A stretch of 64,000 bases of DNA. It comes from Leucobacter sp. UT-8R-CII-1-4. GTDB lineage: Bacteria > Actinomycetota > Actinomycetes > Actinomycetales > Microbacteriaceae. The stretch is from the NCBI RefSeq assembly GCF_030010235.1, contig NZ_JASCRS010000001.1:124001-188000 (forward strand), given 5' to 3'. Of this stretch, positions 46,754-57,028 are shown one piece after another; the first letter of the stretch is position 1; each line of letters starts with the position of its first letter. The translations under genes and the position numbers were made by a program. The notes below the pieces were generated by a model. It was given only the letters and a program-made list of their open reading frames with translations. It ran no database searches and was not told where the DNA came from.

Positions 46754-47188
46754 CTATACGCTGGGCTGATCCTCGTCTTCAATTTCGTGTGAGTCGAGGG
46801 CGAGGATCGGTCGAGCAATAACCGCCGAGAAGAAGCCAACGAGGGCGAGCAGGATCATTCCGAAACCTAGCCAGAATGGGCCGATTAGCAATTGCAGGCA
46901 ACCTGTGCCGGCAGCGAAAAGCAGCACGTGAATGGTGACCGCAGAGCCGCGCACCCAACTCACACGTGACCGAAGTGACTGCATCAGGGTGATCACAACC
47001 CACAACACGCAGATTGCAACAACAACTACGAGGCTGTAGTTTTGAGCCGCCATTTCGGGTGTGTTCAATGCGGCAAGCACCGTTGAAAAAAGTACCCAGA
47101 TCAGCAAAAACGCTTCAACTGCGAGACAAATCGCCAGTATTGCCCAGGCGGTTTCCGACCGTCGGTGTCTGCTTGGTGAATCGCTCAT
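46754..47188 (-). CDS. Uncharacterised four-helix membrane protein
   Basis: A 144-residue protein with four predicted transmembrane helices, a short basic N-terminus (SPSRHRRSE) and an acidic tail (HEIEDEDQPSV). No family recognised. It lies between bcp and whiB1 and is convergent with bcp. Codon use and length support a real gene; function is unknown. Confidence 0.7.
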   Translation of the reverse strand: MSDSPSRHRRSETAWAILAICLAVEAFLLIWVLFSTVLAALNTPEMAAQNYSLVVVVAICVLWVVITLMQSLRSRVSWVRGSAVTIHVLLFAAGTGCLQLLIGPFWLGFGMILLALVGFFSAVIARPILALDSHEIEDEDQPSV

Positions 47189-47380
47189 TTCAGGAACCTT
47201 TCGGGTGCGTGAAGAATTAAGTCTTGAATTACTTCATCTTTCATGGAACCATATATCCATATGAGTTCGCGCACGTCGTGGTGGGCATTCTCAGTCCCAA
47301 ACGACAACCGCCGCGCGAATCGGGCTACCAGCCAGATCTAAGTTTATCGCGCGCGCAAACCATCACACAGGAGGAATCAC

Positions 47381-47629
47381 ATGGATTGGCGCGAGCAGGC
47401 TGCATGTCTGACCGTTGACCCGGAGCTCTTTTTCCCGGTAGGCAACACCGGTCCGGCTGTCGACCAGATTGAGCGCGCAAAGGCCGTGTGTGCACGTTGC
47501 ACCGTCACCGAGATGTGCCTTCAGTACGCGATGGACACCGGCCAGGATTCTGGCGTTTGGGGTGGCCTGAGCGAAGATGAGCGCCGCGCGCTTAAGCGCC
47601 GCGCAGCCCGCGCCCGCCGCGCGAGCTAA
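47381..47629 (+). CDS. whiB1: WhiB family regulator, WhiB1-like
   Basis: An 82-residue WhiB protein with four cysteines for a [4Fe-4S] cluster (one at residue 9, then CARC at about 37-40 and a fourth six residues later), the GVWGGLSEDERR turn and a basic C-terminus RALKRRAARARR. The overall sequence follows M. tuberculosis WhiB1, which contacts the sigma-A region 4 and responds to nitric oxide. AGGAGG lies 7 bases before the ATG. It has a 190-base leader region in which no clear promoter could be identified. Confidence 0.94.
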   Translation: MDWREQAACLTVDPELFFPVGNTGPAVDQIERAKAVCARCTVTEMCLQYAMDTGQDSGVWGGLSEDERRALKRRAARARRAS

Positions 47630-47646
47630 CTCGCAACACGACTTGC

Positions 47647-47682
47647 AAAAGAGCCCGGACCGCTTGGTCCGGGCTCTTTTTT
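47647..47682 (+). terminator. whiB1 terminator
   Basis: AAAAGAGCCCGGACC (47647-47661), loop GCTT, then a perfect complement (47666-47680) and a T-run. Strong intrinsic terminator. Confidence 0.93.
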
Positions 47683-47817
47683 GCTCTCTATCCGCCAGAG
47701 GTCCACATCGAGCGGCTCCCAGCAAGCAATTTGACGCACGTTTAGGCGAATAACACACATGAACCCGATACTGCTGGCGAAAGTCGCTCATATCGCGTTC
47801 TAGAGTGGCTGAGAGCA

Positions 47818-47862
47818 AAAGAACCCCGCAAATCATCATGCAGATGAAATGCGGGGTTCTTT
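47818..47862 (-). terminator. argG terminator
   Basis: AAAGAACCCCGCA (47818-47830) pairs with its complement at 47850-47862 with a small inner stem; on the minus strand a T-rich tail follows. It lies just after the argG stop. Confidence 0.85.
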
Positions 47863-47872
47863 CGCTCAACTA

Positions 47873-49321
<1,449 letters not shown>

Positions 49322-50155
49322 TTACTCGTTAAACGAGGCCGGATCCGGTCCGAAGTTTCGCTGTTCGTCCATCGCGTCGATGCTTGCCATTTCGGCGCTC
49401 GTCAACTCAAAGTCGAAAACGTCGGCGTTCTCAGCAAGACGCTCTCGGCTTGATGTTTTCGGGAAGACAACGGTGCCGTGCTGCAGATGCCAACGGATGA
49501 CCACCTGGGCTGGAGTCTTACCGTGCGCTGCAGCGGCAGCAACGGTTTCTGGCCGTTCAAGCAGGTCGCTCTTGCCCTGGCTCAGTGGACCCCATGCCTC
49601 AACCGCGATCCCGCGTTCGGCACAGAACGCGCGCAATTCACGGCGCTGGTGCAGCGGATGCAACTCGACCTGGTTTACCGCAGGCACCACACCGGTCTCG
49701 GAGATGAGCTCGTTCAAGTGCGCAATCTCAAAGTTTGAGACGCCGATTGAATCGCACTGGTTCGAACCGACGATTTCAACAAGACCACGCCAAGCTCCGA
49801 CAGCTGTCTTGCGCTGAGGCACCGGCCAGTGCACGAGGTAAAGATCAACTTTCTCAAGCCCGAGGCGATCAAGACTTGCTTCAAACGCACCGTGCGGATC
49901 TTCTTGATCGGTGTTCCACAGCTTGGTGGTCACGAAGAGTTCTTCGCGAGGCAATCCGCTTGCGGCGAGCGCACGACCGACAGCTGCTTCGTTGTCGTAG
50001 ATACGAGCGGTATCAAAATGCCGGTAACCGAGCTCGAGCGCCTCACTGACTACCCGTTCGGTGTCTTCAGCGGGGAGGCGCCACACGCCAAGGCCGAGCT
50101 GTGGAATGAGGTTTCCGTCATTCAGTTCCAGAAAAGGGACTGGCAGTTCACCCAT
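49322..50155 (-). CDS. Aldo/keto reductase
   Basis: A 277-residue NADPH-dependent aldo/keto reductase of the 2,5-diketogluconate reductase type. The catalytic tetrad is visible: Asp and Tyr in HFDTARIYDNEAAVG, Lys in VTTKLWN, His in LVHWPVP; the cofactor-binding FPKTSSRERLAEN segment is near the end. The ATG at 50155 follows GGAGG by 8 bases; the longer open frame is spurious. Upstream of argG on the same strand and divergent from hrpA with 55 bases between. Confidence 0.92.
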   Translation of the reverse strand: MGELPVPFLELNDGNLIPQLGLGVWRLPAEDTERVVSEALELGYRHFDTARIYDNEAAVGRALAASGLPREELFVTTKLWNTDQEDPHGAFEASLDRLGLEKVDLYLVHWPVPQRKTAVGAWRGLVEIVGSNQCDSIGVSNFEIAHLNELISETGVVPAVNQVELHPLHQRRELRAFCAERGIAVEAWGPLSQGKSDLLERPETVAAAAAHGKTPAQVVIRWHLQHGTVVFPKTSSRERLAENADVFDFELTSAEMASIDAMDEQRNFGPDPASFNE

Positions 50156-50210
50156 TTTGTGCACCTCCGTCAATATATTCGCTTTAGTGTAGCCCCATAA
50201 TGGAAGGGTT

Positions 50211-53200
50211 ATGCAGGCCACGCCACGAATTGACTTTCCAAAAGACCTCCCCGTTTCGCAAATGCGAGGTGAGATTGAGGCTGCAATTCGCGACCACCAA
50301 GTGGTGATTGTTGCCGGCGAGACCGGTTCGGGCAAAACAACCCAGCTGCCAAAAATCGCACTTGCTCTTGGCAGAGAGCGGATCGCCCACACGCAACCGC
50401 GCCGAATCGCCGCACGCACCATCGCTGAACGAATCGCCGATGAACTCGGCAGCGAGCTAGGTGGTGTGGTCGGCTATCAGGTGCGATTCACCGACAAAGT
50501 TGGTGCAGATACCAAGATTCGACTCATGACCGACGGTATCTTGCTGAACGCCATTCATCGTGATCGCGATCTCAAGCAATACGACACGATCATCATTGAT
50601 GAGGCCCACGAGCGCTCGCTAAACATTGACTTTCTGCTTGGCTACCTCAAGACCCTGCTGCCTCGTCGCCCCGACCTCAAAGTCATCATCACCTCGGCAA
50701 CCATCGATCCTGCGTCGTTCGCGAAACACTTTGCAAACGCGAAGGGCGAAGCTGCCCCGGTGATCGAGGTCTCAGGGCGGACGTATCCAGTCGAGCTTCG
50801 TTACCGACCGCTCGTTGAAGAAACTGCAATCGAGGATCCGAAAACCAAGCAACTCAAAGTACGCAAAACCGAGCGTGACCTTTTTGATGCGATCGGCGAT
50901 GCCTGCGGCGAACTGAGCAAAGAAGCTCCGGGCGATGTGCTGGTATTTCTGAGTGGCGAAGCCGAGATTCGCGATGCCGCCGATGCGCTCAACGGCAGGT
51001 TTCGAGGTTCGAACAAGCAGACCGAGATTTTGCCCCTCTACGGCCGCTTGAGTGCGGCTGAACAGCATCGAGTGTTTGAGCGGAACAGCAGCGGTGCAAG
51101 ACGTATTGTGCTTGCCACGAACGTCGCCGAGACGAGCCTCACGGTGCCTGGCATTCGTTACGTTGTCGACGCGGGCACCGCGCGTATCTCTCGATACAGT
51201 TCACGCAGCAAAGTGCAGCGATTGCCAATCGAAGCCATCTCGCAGGCAAGCGCGAATCAGCGCTCCGGTCGTTCCGGTCGCACCAGCCCCGGTATCGCGA
51301 TCAGGCTGTACAGCGAAGAAGACTTCACCAGTCGGCCCGAGTTCACCGAACCCGAGATTCTGCGCACCGGACTCGCCAGCGTTATTTTGCAGATGCTCTC
51401 GCTTGGCCTCGGTGAAATCTCCGAGTTCCCATTCCTCACTCCCCCAGACAAACGAGATATTCGCGATGGTCTGGCCCTGCTCGAAGAGCTCGGCGCGGTA
51501 CGCACCAAGCAGTCGCCACCGCGCATCACCAAGATTGGTCGGGAACTGTCGCGGCTTCCAATCGAACCTCGATTTGCGCGTATGGTGATCGCCTCACGCG
51601 AGCACGAGGTCACTGCCCAGGTCGTTGCCATCGTGGCGGGCCTCACAGTGCAAGACGTACGCGAGCGACCAAACGAGCAGCGCGGCAAAGCAGATGAGCT
51701 GCACGCACGTTTTGCCGATCCACTCGGCGACCTCATGACGCTCTTGAACCTCTGGAACTACCTGCAGAAACAGCAGCGAGAGCTCTCCTCAAGCGCGTTC
51801 AGACGACTCTGCAAAGCTGAGTTTTTGAACTTCTTGCGCGTACGCGAGTGGATGGATCTGTACCGCCAGGTCTCGCGAACAGCAGGCATCAACAGGGGCT
51901 CAGAGAAAGCCAGCGAGGGCGGCAACGCGGACGCGATTCATAAGTCTGTGCTCGCTGGCCTGCTCTCACACCTTGGCGTGAGAGATGAACTGCAAGATCG
52001 CAGAGCCCCCGGTGGCCGCGGCACCGCAGGTGGCACGCCCAAGCGCAAGCCAGCGCAGGAATATCTCGGCGCACGCGGCACCCGTTTCGCACTGCACCCC
52101 GGATCAGTGCTCTCAAAACGACCACCGGAAGTTGTGATGAGCGTCGAGCTCGTCGAAACAAGCCGATTGTTTGCGCGCGGCAATGCTTCGGTTGATCCAG
52201 CGTGGGCAGAAGACCTCGCCGGGCCACTCGCCAAACGCCAATTGAGCGAACCACACTGGGAGAAGAAGCAGGGAGCGGCAGTCGCTTACGAGCGGGTCAC
52301 ACTGTATGGCGTCCCGATTGTCGCGCGACGACGCGTACAACTGTCTCGATTTGATCGCGAACAGGCCCGCGAACTGTTCATTCGGCACGCGCTCGTCGAA
52401 GGCGATTGGGATTCGCCCCAGGCTTTCGACCGGGCAAACCGGCAATTGCGTCGAGAATTGCAGCAGCTCGAAGAGCGCACCCGACGCCGCGATCTCGTCG
52501 GCGATGACGACGCCGTGTTTGAGTTCTACGACGCAAAAATTCCGGCAGATGTGACCAGCACCCGAGATTTCGAAGGCTGGTGGAAGCAAGCTCAGCGCAA
52601 GCAGCCCAAACTGCTCACAATGCGTCGCGAAGATTTGCTACAAGACGAGGATCCGAAGGCCGCAAACGAAACAGAGTTTCCCCGCGAATGGCGCCACGGC
52701 GATCAGACCTTGAAACTGCGATACCGATTCGAACCGGGTGCAGACGACGACGGCGTAACGGTTGCGGTACCGCTGCCACTGCTCCCCCGGGTGCAGGGTG
52801 CAGAATTCGAAAAGCTCGTGCCTGGACTTCGCGAAGAACTGATAACCGCGCTGATTCGCTCTCTGCCAAAAGCAATTCGGAAACACGTAGTGCCCGCCGC
52901 GGATTGGGCACGCACCCTGCTGGCCGCAACCGAACCAAAGCTTGAAGCCGGTGCAGGCTCGCTGACCGAGTTGCTGGCAGACGAAATTCGTAGGCGAACA
53001 AGCATGCAAGTCACGGCGGCCGACTTTGACACTGAGAAGCTTCCCGCGCACCTCACGCCAACGTTCCGCGTCATTGACTCGCGCGGACGCACAATTGGCA
53101 GCGGCAAAAACCTTCGCGAGTTGCAGCACACCCACCGTGATCAAGCAACCAAGGGTGTCGCCCGGGTTGCTCAGGCGGCTCTCCCAAAGAGTGACCTCGA

Positions 53201-54095
53201 ACAGACTGGCCTCACCGCTTGGAGCTTCGGCGATCTGCCGAAGTATGTCGATACTGCATATGCAGGCGGCAGAAGCGGCACCGGCACGGTTCGGGCTTAC
53301 CCCGCACTTGTCGACCGGCGCACCTCGGTTGAATTGCGCCTAGTGGCTGATGAAGCAGAACAGGCAAGACTCACCAGGCGCGGCATCAGGCGTTTGCTGG
53401 TGCTGAGTTCGCCAAGCCCCGCCAGCTATGTGCGCGAGCATCTCTCGAACCAAGAAAAACTGCTGCTGAGCGCGGGCCCCTATCGCTCGCTTGACGACGC
53501 GATTGCCGATGTCTCACTGGCTGTCGCGGATCGCGCCATTCGCCAGACCGCGGCAAATGGCCTGGTCTGGTACGCCGCCGATTTTGAGGCCATCGCCAAC
53601 GACTATGCCAGGGCACTGATTGATGACATCTACGGTGGAATCGCGCTCACTGCTCGGGTACTAAACGAGGCAAGACTCGCGAACAAGTCGATTGAGGCCG
53701 CGAAAAGCTTGCACGTGCTGCCGCAAGTGAGCGACGCCAAAACGCAACTGAACGGTCTCGTTTACGGCACCAACGGTGGTGGCGGATTTGTCTCGCACAC
53801 GGGTCTAGATCGCCTCGAACGAGTGGTCGTTTATTTGCAGGCGATCCAGCTTCGAATGAAGGGTCTTGGCGAGAACCCCGGTCGCGATCGCGCCTGGCAA
53901 AACGACATTGATCGCGCGCTTGAGCTGTTCCGCGATGCCGGCGGTGAGATTCCACTTGCCCCCGACGCGTCAGAGCACCTGCAGCGGGCGCGCTGGCTTA
54001 TCGAGGAATTGCGGGTGAGTCTCTTTGCACAGCAATTGCGCACCGCAGAACCTGTATCACTGCAGCGGGTGCAGAAAGTGATCAGCGGAGCGTAG
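50211..54095 (+). CDS. hrpA: ATP-dependent RNA helicase HrpA
   Basis: A 1294-residue DEAH-box helicase. The motor domain carries GETGSGKTTQLPK (motif I), DEAHERS (motif II), SAT, and QRSGRSGR-type motif VI (NQRSGRSGRT); then the winged-helix/ratchet (HA2), OB-fold and a long C-terminal DUF3418 region typical of full-length HrpA. E. coli HrpA acts on RNA and rescues stalled ribosomes. Single gene; divergent from the aldo/keto reductase, with 73 bases to the MFS gene. Confidence 0.96.
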   Translation: MQATPRIDFPKDLPVSQMRGEIEAAIRDHQVVIVAGETGSGKTTQLPKIALALGRERIAHTQPRRIAARTIAERIADELGSELGGVVGYQVRFTDKVGADTKIRLMTDGILLNAIHRDRDLKQYDTIIIDEAHERSLNIDFLLGYLKTLLPRRPDLKVIITSATIDPASFAKHFANAKGEAAPVIEVSGRTYPVELRYRPLVEETAIEDPKTKQLKVRKTERDLFDAIGDACGELSKEAPGDVLVFLSGEAEIRDAADALNGRFRGSNKQTEILPLYGRLSAAEQHRVFERNSSGARRIVLATNVAETSLTVPGIRYVVDAGTARISRYSSRSKVQRLPIEAISQASANQRSGRSGRTSPGIAIRLYSEEDFTSRPEFTEPEILRTGLASVILQMLSLGLGEISEFPFLTPPDKRDIRDGLALLEELGAVRTKQSPPRITKIGRELSRLPIEPRFARMVIASREHEVTAQVVAIVAGLTVQDVRERPNEQRGKADELHARFADPLGDLMTLLNLWNYLQKQQRELSSSAFRRLCKAEFLNFLRVREWMDLYRQVSRTAGINRGSEKASEGGNADAIHKSVLAGLLSHLGVRDELQDRRAPGGRGTAGGTPKRKPAQEYLGARGTRFALHPGSVLSKRPPEVVMSVELVETSRLFARGNASVDPAWAEDLAGPLAKRQLSEPHWEKKQGAAVAYERVTLYGVPIVARRRVQLSRFDREQARELFIRHALVEGDWDSPQAFDRANRQLRRELQQLEERTRRRDLVGDDDAVFEFYDAKIPADVTSTRDFEGWWKQAQRKQPKLLTMRREDLLQDEDPKAANETEFPREWRHGDQTLKLRYRFEPGADDDGVTVAVPLPLLPRVQGAEFEKLVPGLREELITALIRSLPKAIRKHVVPAADWARTLLAATEPKLEAGAGSLTELLADEIRRRTSMQVTAADFDTEKLPAHLTPTFRVIDSRGRTIGSGKNLRELQHTHRDQATKGVARVAQAALPKSDLEQTGLTAWSFGDLPKYVDTAYAGGRSGTGTVRAYPALVDRRTSVELRLVADEAEQARLTRRGIRRLLVLSSPSPASYVREHLSNQEKLLLSAGPYRSLDDAIADVSLAVADRAIRQTAANGLVWYAADFEAIANDYARALIDDIYGGIALTARVLNEARLANKSIEAAKSLHVLPQVSDAKTQLNGLVYGTNGGGGFVSHTGLDRLERVVVYLQAIQLRMKGLGENPGRDRAWQNDIDRALELFRDAGGEIPLAPDASEHLQRARWLIEELRVSLFAQQLRTAEPVSLQRVQKVISGA

Positions 54096-54168
54096 TTTTT
54101 CTACAAAAATTGACCTGCTAAATCAGCAACTTTGGCATTTTTAGTCACCCGCCGGACACTAGACTCCT

Positions 54169-55383
54169 GTGGTGGGTATTTATCGTGATTTGGCGCGTAC
54201 GCCGGGAGTCTTCCGCATCCTCCTTTCGCAGCTGACAGCTCGCTTCCCGTGGGGCATGCTGTCGATCACGATGCTGCTGCATATCCAAGCGCTCTACGGC
54301 AATTACACCGCCGCTGGCGTTGTGCTCGCTGCGCAGAGCGTCGGTCAGGCAATCGCCGGTCCAATGACGAGTCGAATGATGGGCACCTTTGGCACCCGAC
54401 GAGTGCTGATCATCACGAGCGCTATTTGCGCAGCTCTGCTAATTCTCGTCGCGGTTACGGTGTTCCCGATCGCGGTCGTCACTGCGCTCGCATTTGTGAT
54501 TGGCCTAAGCACCCCGCCAGTCACCCCAGCGGTTCGCACGATCTACCCGAAGCTGGTTCCAGGCAATCAGATTTCCGCACTGTTCTCGCTTGATGCTTCG
54601 GCTCAAGAGATCATCTGGATCATTGGCCCTGTGGCCGCTGTCTTCATCTCAACCCAGGTGAGCACCGTGTGGGGTCTGCTGATCGCGGCAGCCTTCTTGA
54701 TCGGTGGCGGCATCTGGTTCATTTCAAGCCCGCAGCTTGGCACCGTGCAGATCCCACCAGCGAGGCAGCGCTTCGGAGCGATCCTCGCTCGCCCTACCGT
54801 GCTCGCATCAAGCATTATTGGCTTCTTTTTCGTCGCATCGTTCGCCTCCCTTGAGGCCGGCGTAGTGGGTGCATTCGGTCATGGCGGCATCGAGTCAGGC
54901 TTTATCTTGGCGGTGTTCTCGATTGGCTCAATTATTGGCGGCCTGCTGTTTGGCCACCGCGATGTCTCGCCGTGGTCGATGGTGCTGCGAGCAACAATCG
55001 TGATGGTTGGCACCGCAATTTGCCTCGTCAGCCTGAACCCCTTCTGGCTCGGCATCATGCTGTTCTTCGCTGGTTTTGGCGTCGCACCGATGTTCGCCGC
55101 ACTCTTTACCGTGGTGAGTTCCACCGTGCGTTTCTCTGAAACCGCAGAAGCCTATGGCTGGGTAGGCACCGGACAACTCGTCGGAGTTGCCCTCGGCTCG
55201 GCGATTGCGGGTGTCGCAATTGACGCCTCAGGTGGCTTCGGTGGCATTCTAGTTTCGGTACTGTTTTTGGTCGCAACAATCATCTCGGCCGGAATCAGTG
55301 TTCGCTGGATGCCAGATCTACGCGGAAAAGACGCGAGCCCGATTCCGGACACCGCACCAATCCAGCTGCCGCACAAGGGATAG
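54169..55383 (+). CDS. MFS transporter
   Basis: A 404-residue major facilitator protein with twelve predicted helices in two six-helix halves, and the loop motif TSRMMGTFGTRRVLI between helices 2 and 3 as a variant of the MFS signature. The substrate is unknown; this subgroup is common in actinobacteria without a known role. Start is the first of two consecutive GTG codons (54169 or 54172). Confidence 0.88.
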   Translation: MVGIYRDLARTPGVFRILLSQLTARFPWGMLSITMLLHIQALYGNYTAAGVVLAAQSVGQAIAGPMTSRMMGTFGTRRVLIITSAICAALLILVAVTVFPIAVVTALAFVIGLSTPPVTPAVRTIYPKLVPGNQISALFSLDASAQEIIWIIGPVAAVFISTQVSTVWGLLIAAAFLIGGGIWFISSPQLGTVQIPPARQRFGAILARPTVLASSIIGFFFVASFASLEAGVVGAFGHGGIESGFILAVFSIGSIIGGLLFGHRDVSPWSMVLRATIVMVGTAICLVSLNPFWLGIMLFFAGFGVAPMFAALFTVVSSTVRFSETAEAYGWVGTGQLVGVALGSAIAGVAIDASGGFGGILVSVLFLVATIISAGISVRWMPDLRGKDASPIPDTAPIQLPHKG

Positions 55384-55576
55384 GCCCCACAAGAGCCTTA
55401 TTTCGAGGCGCAATCGCTACGGATTTCGTAGCAAACCACCACTTTTATTAACGAAATCATCCGCGCCTGAGCAACAGGTGCGACTTTTCCGAAATAATGG
55501 AGTGTTCGGGTTCAATGTGTCAGACTGACTCTTGCACCCCAACAACGAAGTTCACCTAAAGAGGAGTGATCTACTT

Positions 55577-56932
55577 ATGGGCAAGTACGCCGTCATCAAC
55601 CCGGCAACCGGTGAAACCATCAAGGAATACCCGGATGCGACCGCAGCTGACATCGAAGCTGCACTCGCCGCGACTCAGCAGGCATACACCGACTGGGCGC
55701 GCAAGACTACCGTTGCTGAGCGTGCAGCTCTGGCAATGCGCGCAGCTGAACTCTTCGAAGAGCGTCAGGAAGAACTCGGCGCAATCATCAACCGTGAGAT
55801 GGGCAAGCCCCTCGACCAGGCCATTGGTGAAGCAGAGTTCTCAGGCGCAATCACCGCAGCCTTCGCAAAGAACGCTGAAAAGTGGCTCGCCGACGAGGAG
55901 CTTGAGGTCGAAGACGGCCTGAAGACCTTCTTCCGTTTCCAGGGAATCGGCGTGATCCTCGGCATCATGCCGTGGAACTACCCTTACTACCAGGTTGCAC
56001 GCTTCGCAGTGCCAAACCTGATTCTTGGTAACACCGTCGTGCTCAAGCACGCCGAGCAGTGCCCAGAATCGGCACTCGCACTCGAGCAGATCTTCCTCGA
56101 CGCAGGCTTCCCGAAGGGCGCATACGTCAACGTATTCGCAACCCACGACCAGATCTCGACGATCATCGCTGATGACCGCGTACAGGGCATCTCGCTGACC
56201 GGTTCGGAGCGCGCTGGCGCTATCGTTGCCGAGCAGGCCGGTCGCCACCTCAAGAAGTGCGTACTCGAGCTCGGCGGCAGCGATGTCTTCCTGGTGCTCG
56301 ACACCGCAGATCTTGATCACGCAGTTGAGCACGCCGTCGGCGGCCGCATGGAGAACACCGGCCAGGCATGCAACGGCTCGAAGCGAATCGTTGTAATGGA
56401 CAACATCTACGACGAGTTCAAGGCCAAGTTCGAGGCAGCAATTGCTGCGCAGTCGCTTGAGGCGGGCAACTACGGCCCAATGTCTTCGGCAAAGGCAACC
56501 GAGGGCCTCACCGCACAGGTGCAGAGCGCAATCGATCAGGGCGCAGAGGTGCTCGTGGGTAACAACACCCCCGACGGCAACTTCTACACCCCAACCGTGC
56601 TCGGTGGCATCACCCCAGAAATGGCCGTGTACAGCCAGGAGCTCTTCGGCCCAGTTGCCCAGCTCTACAAGGTATCGAGCGACGAGGAAGCAATCGACCT
56701 CGCAAACAGCTCACCATACGGCCTCGGCTCGGTAGTGATCTGCGATGACCTTGAGCGTGCAGAGCGCGTTGGCAACCAGCTCGATGTTGGCATGGTCTTC
56801 ATCGGCGGCGCTGGCCTCGAAGGTGCAGACGTACCATTCGGTGGCGTAAAGAAGTCGGGCTACGGCCGTGAGCTCGGCAAGGGCGGCATGCTGGAGTTCG
56901 CGAACAAGAAGCTCTTCCGCTTCGCTGGCTAA
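55577..56932 (+). CDS. NAD(P)-dependent aldehyde dehydrogenase, succinate-semialdehyde type
   Basis: A 451-residue aldehyde dehydrogenase resembling E. coli Sad (YneI) succinate-semialdehyde dehydrogenase. The catalytic cysteine is in NTGQACNGSKR, the general-base glutamate in LELGGSD, and the cofactor loop is SLTGSERAGA; MPWNYPYYQ is the usual start of the Rossmann fold. The ATG at 55577 follows GAGGAG; the frame 15 codons longer lacks conservation. Specificity for succinate semialdehyde is inference from similarity. Strong terminator follows; convergent with the PucR-type regulator. Confidence 0.88.
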   Translation: MGKYAVINPATGETIKEYPDATAADIEAALAATQQAYTDWARKTTVAERAALAMRAAELFEERQEELGAIINREMGKPLDQAIGEAEFSGAITAAFAKNAEKWLADEELEVEDGLKTFFRFQGIGVILGIMPWNYPYYQVARFAVPNLILGNTVVLKHAEQCPESALALEQIFLDAGFPKGAYVNVFATHDQISTIIADDRVQGISLTGSERAGAIVAEQAGRHLKKCVLELGGSDVFLVLDTADLDHAVEHAVGGRMENTGQACNGSKRIVVMDNIYDEFKAKFEAAIAAQSLEAGNYGPMSSAKATEGLTAQVQSAIDQGAEVLVGNNTPDGNFYTPTVLGGITPEMAVYSQELFGPVAQLYKVSSDEEAIDLANSSPYGLGSVVICDDLERAERVGNQLDVGMVFIGGAGLEGADVPFGGVKKSGYGRELGKGGMLEFANKKLFRFAG

Positions 56933-56942
56933 TTCTCGCAGC

Positions 56943-56985
56943 AACGCAAGAGGGTCCCTGGCATCGCCAGGGACCCTCTTGCGTT
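56943..56985 (+). terminator. Terminator after aldehyde dehydrogenase gene
   Basis: A perfect 20-base stem (56943-56962 with 56966-56985; inner GGTCCCTGGC) with a 3-base loop, A-rich on one side and T-rich on the other. Bidirectional; may also end the pucR-type gene. Confidence 0.9.
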
Positions 56986-57028
56986 TGAGCGTCATCTTGC
57001 GCGGGGTGCTCCCCCAGCCGAATGAACG

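Noticed and set aside
47189-47380. CRP/cAMP site upstream of whiB1
   Set aside because: No TGTGA-N6-TCACA sequence; palindromic ATATCCATATG elements look like AT-rich background.
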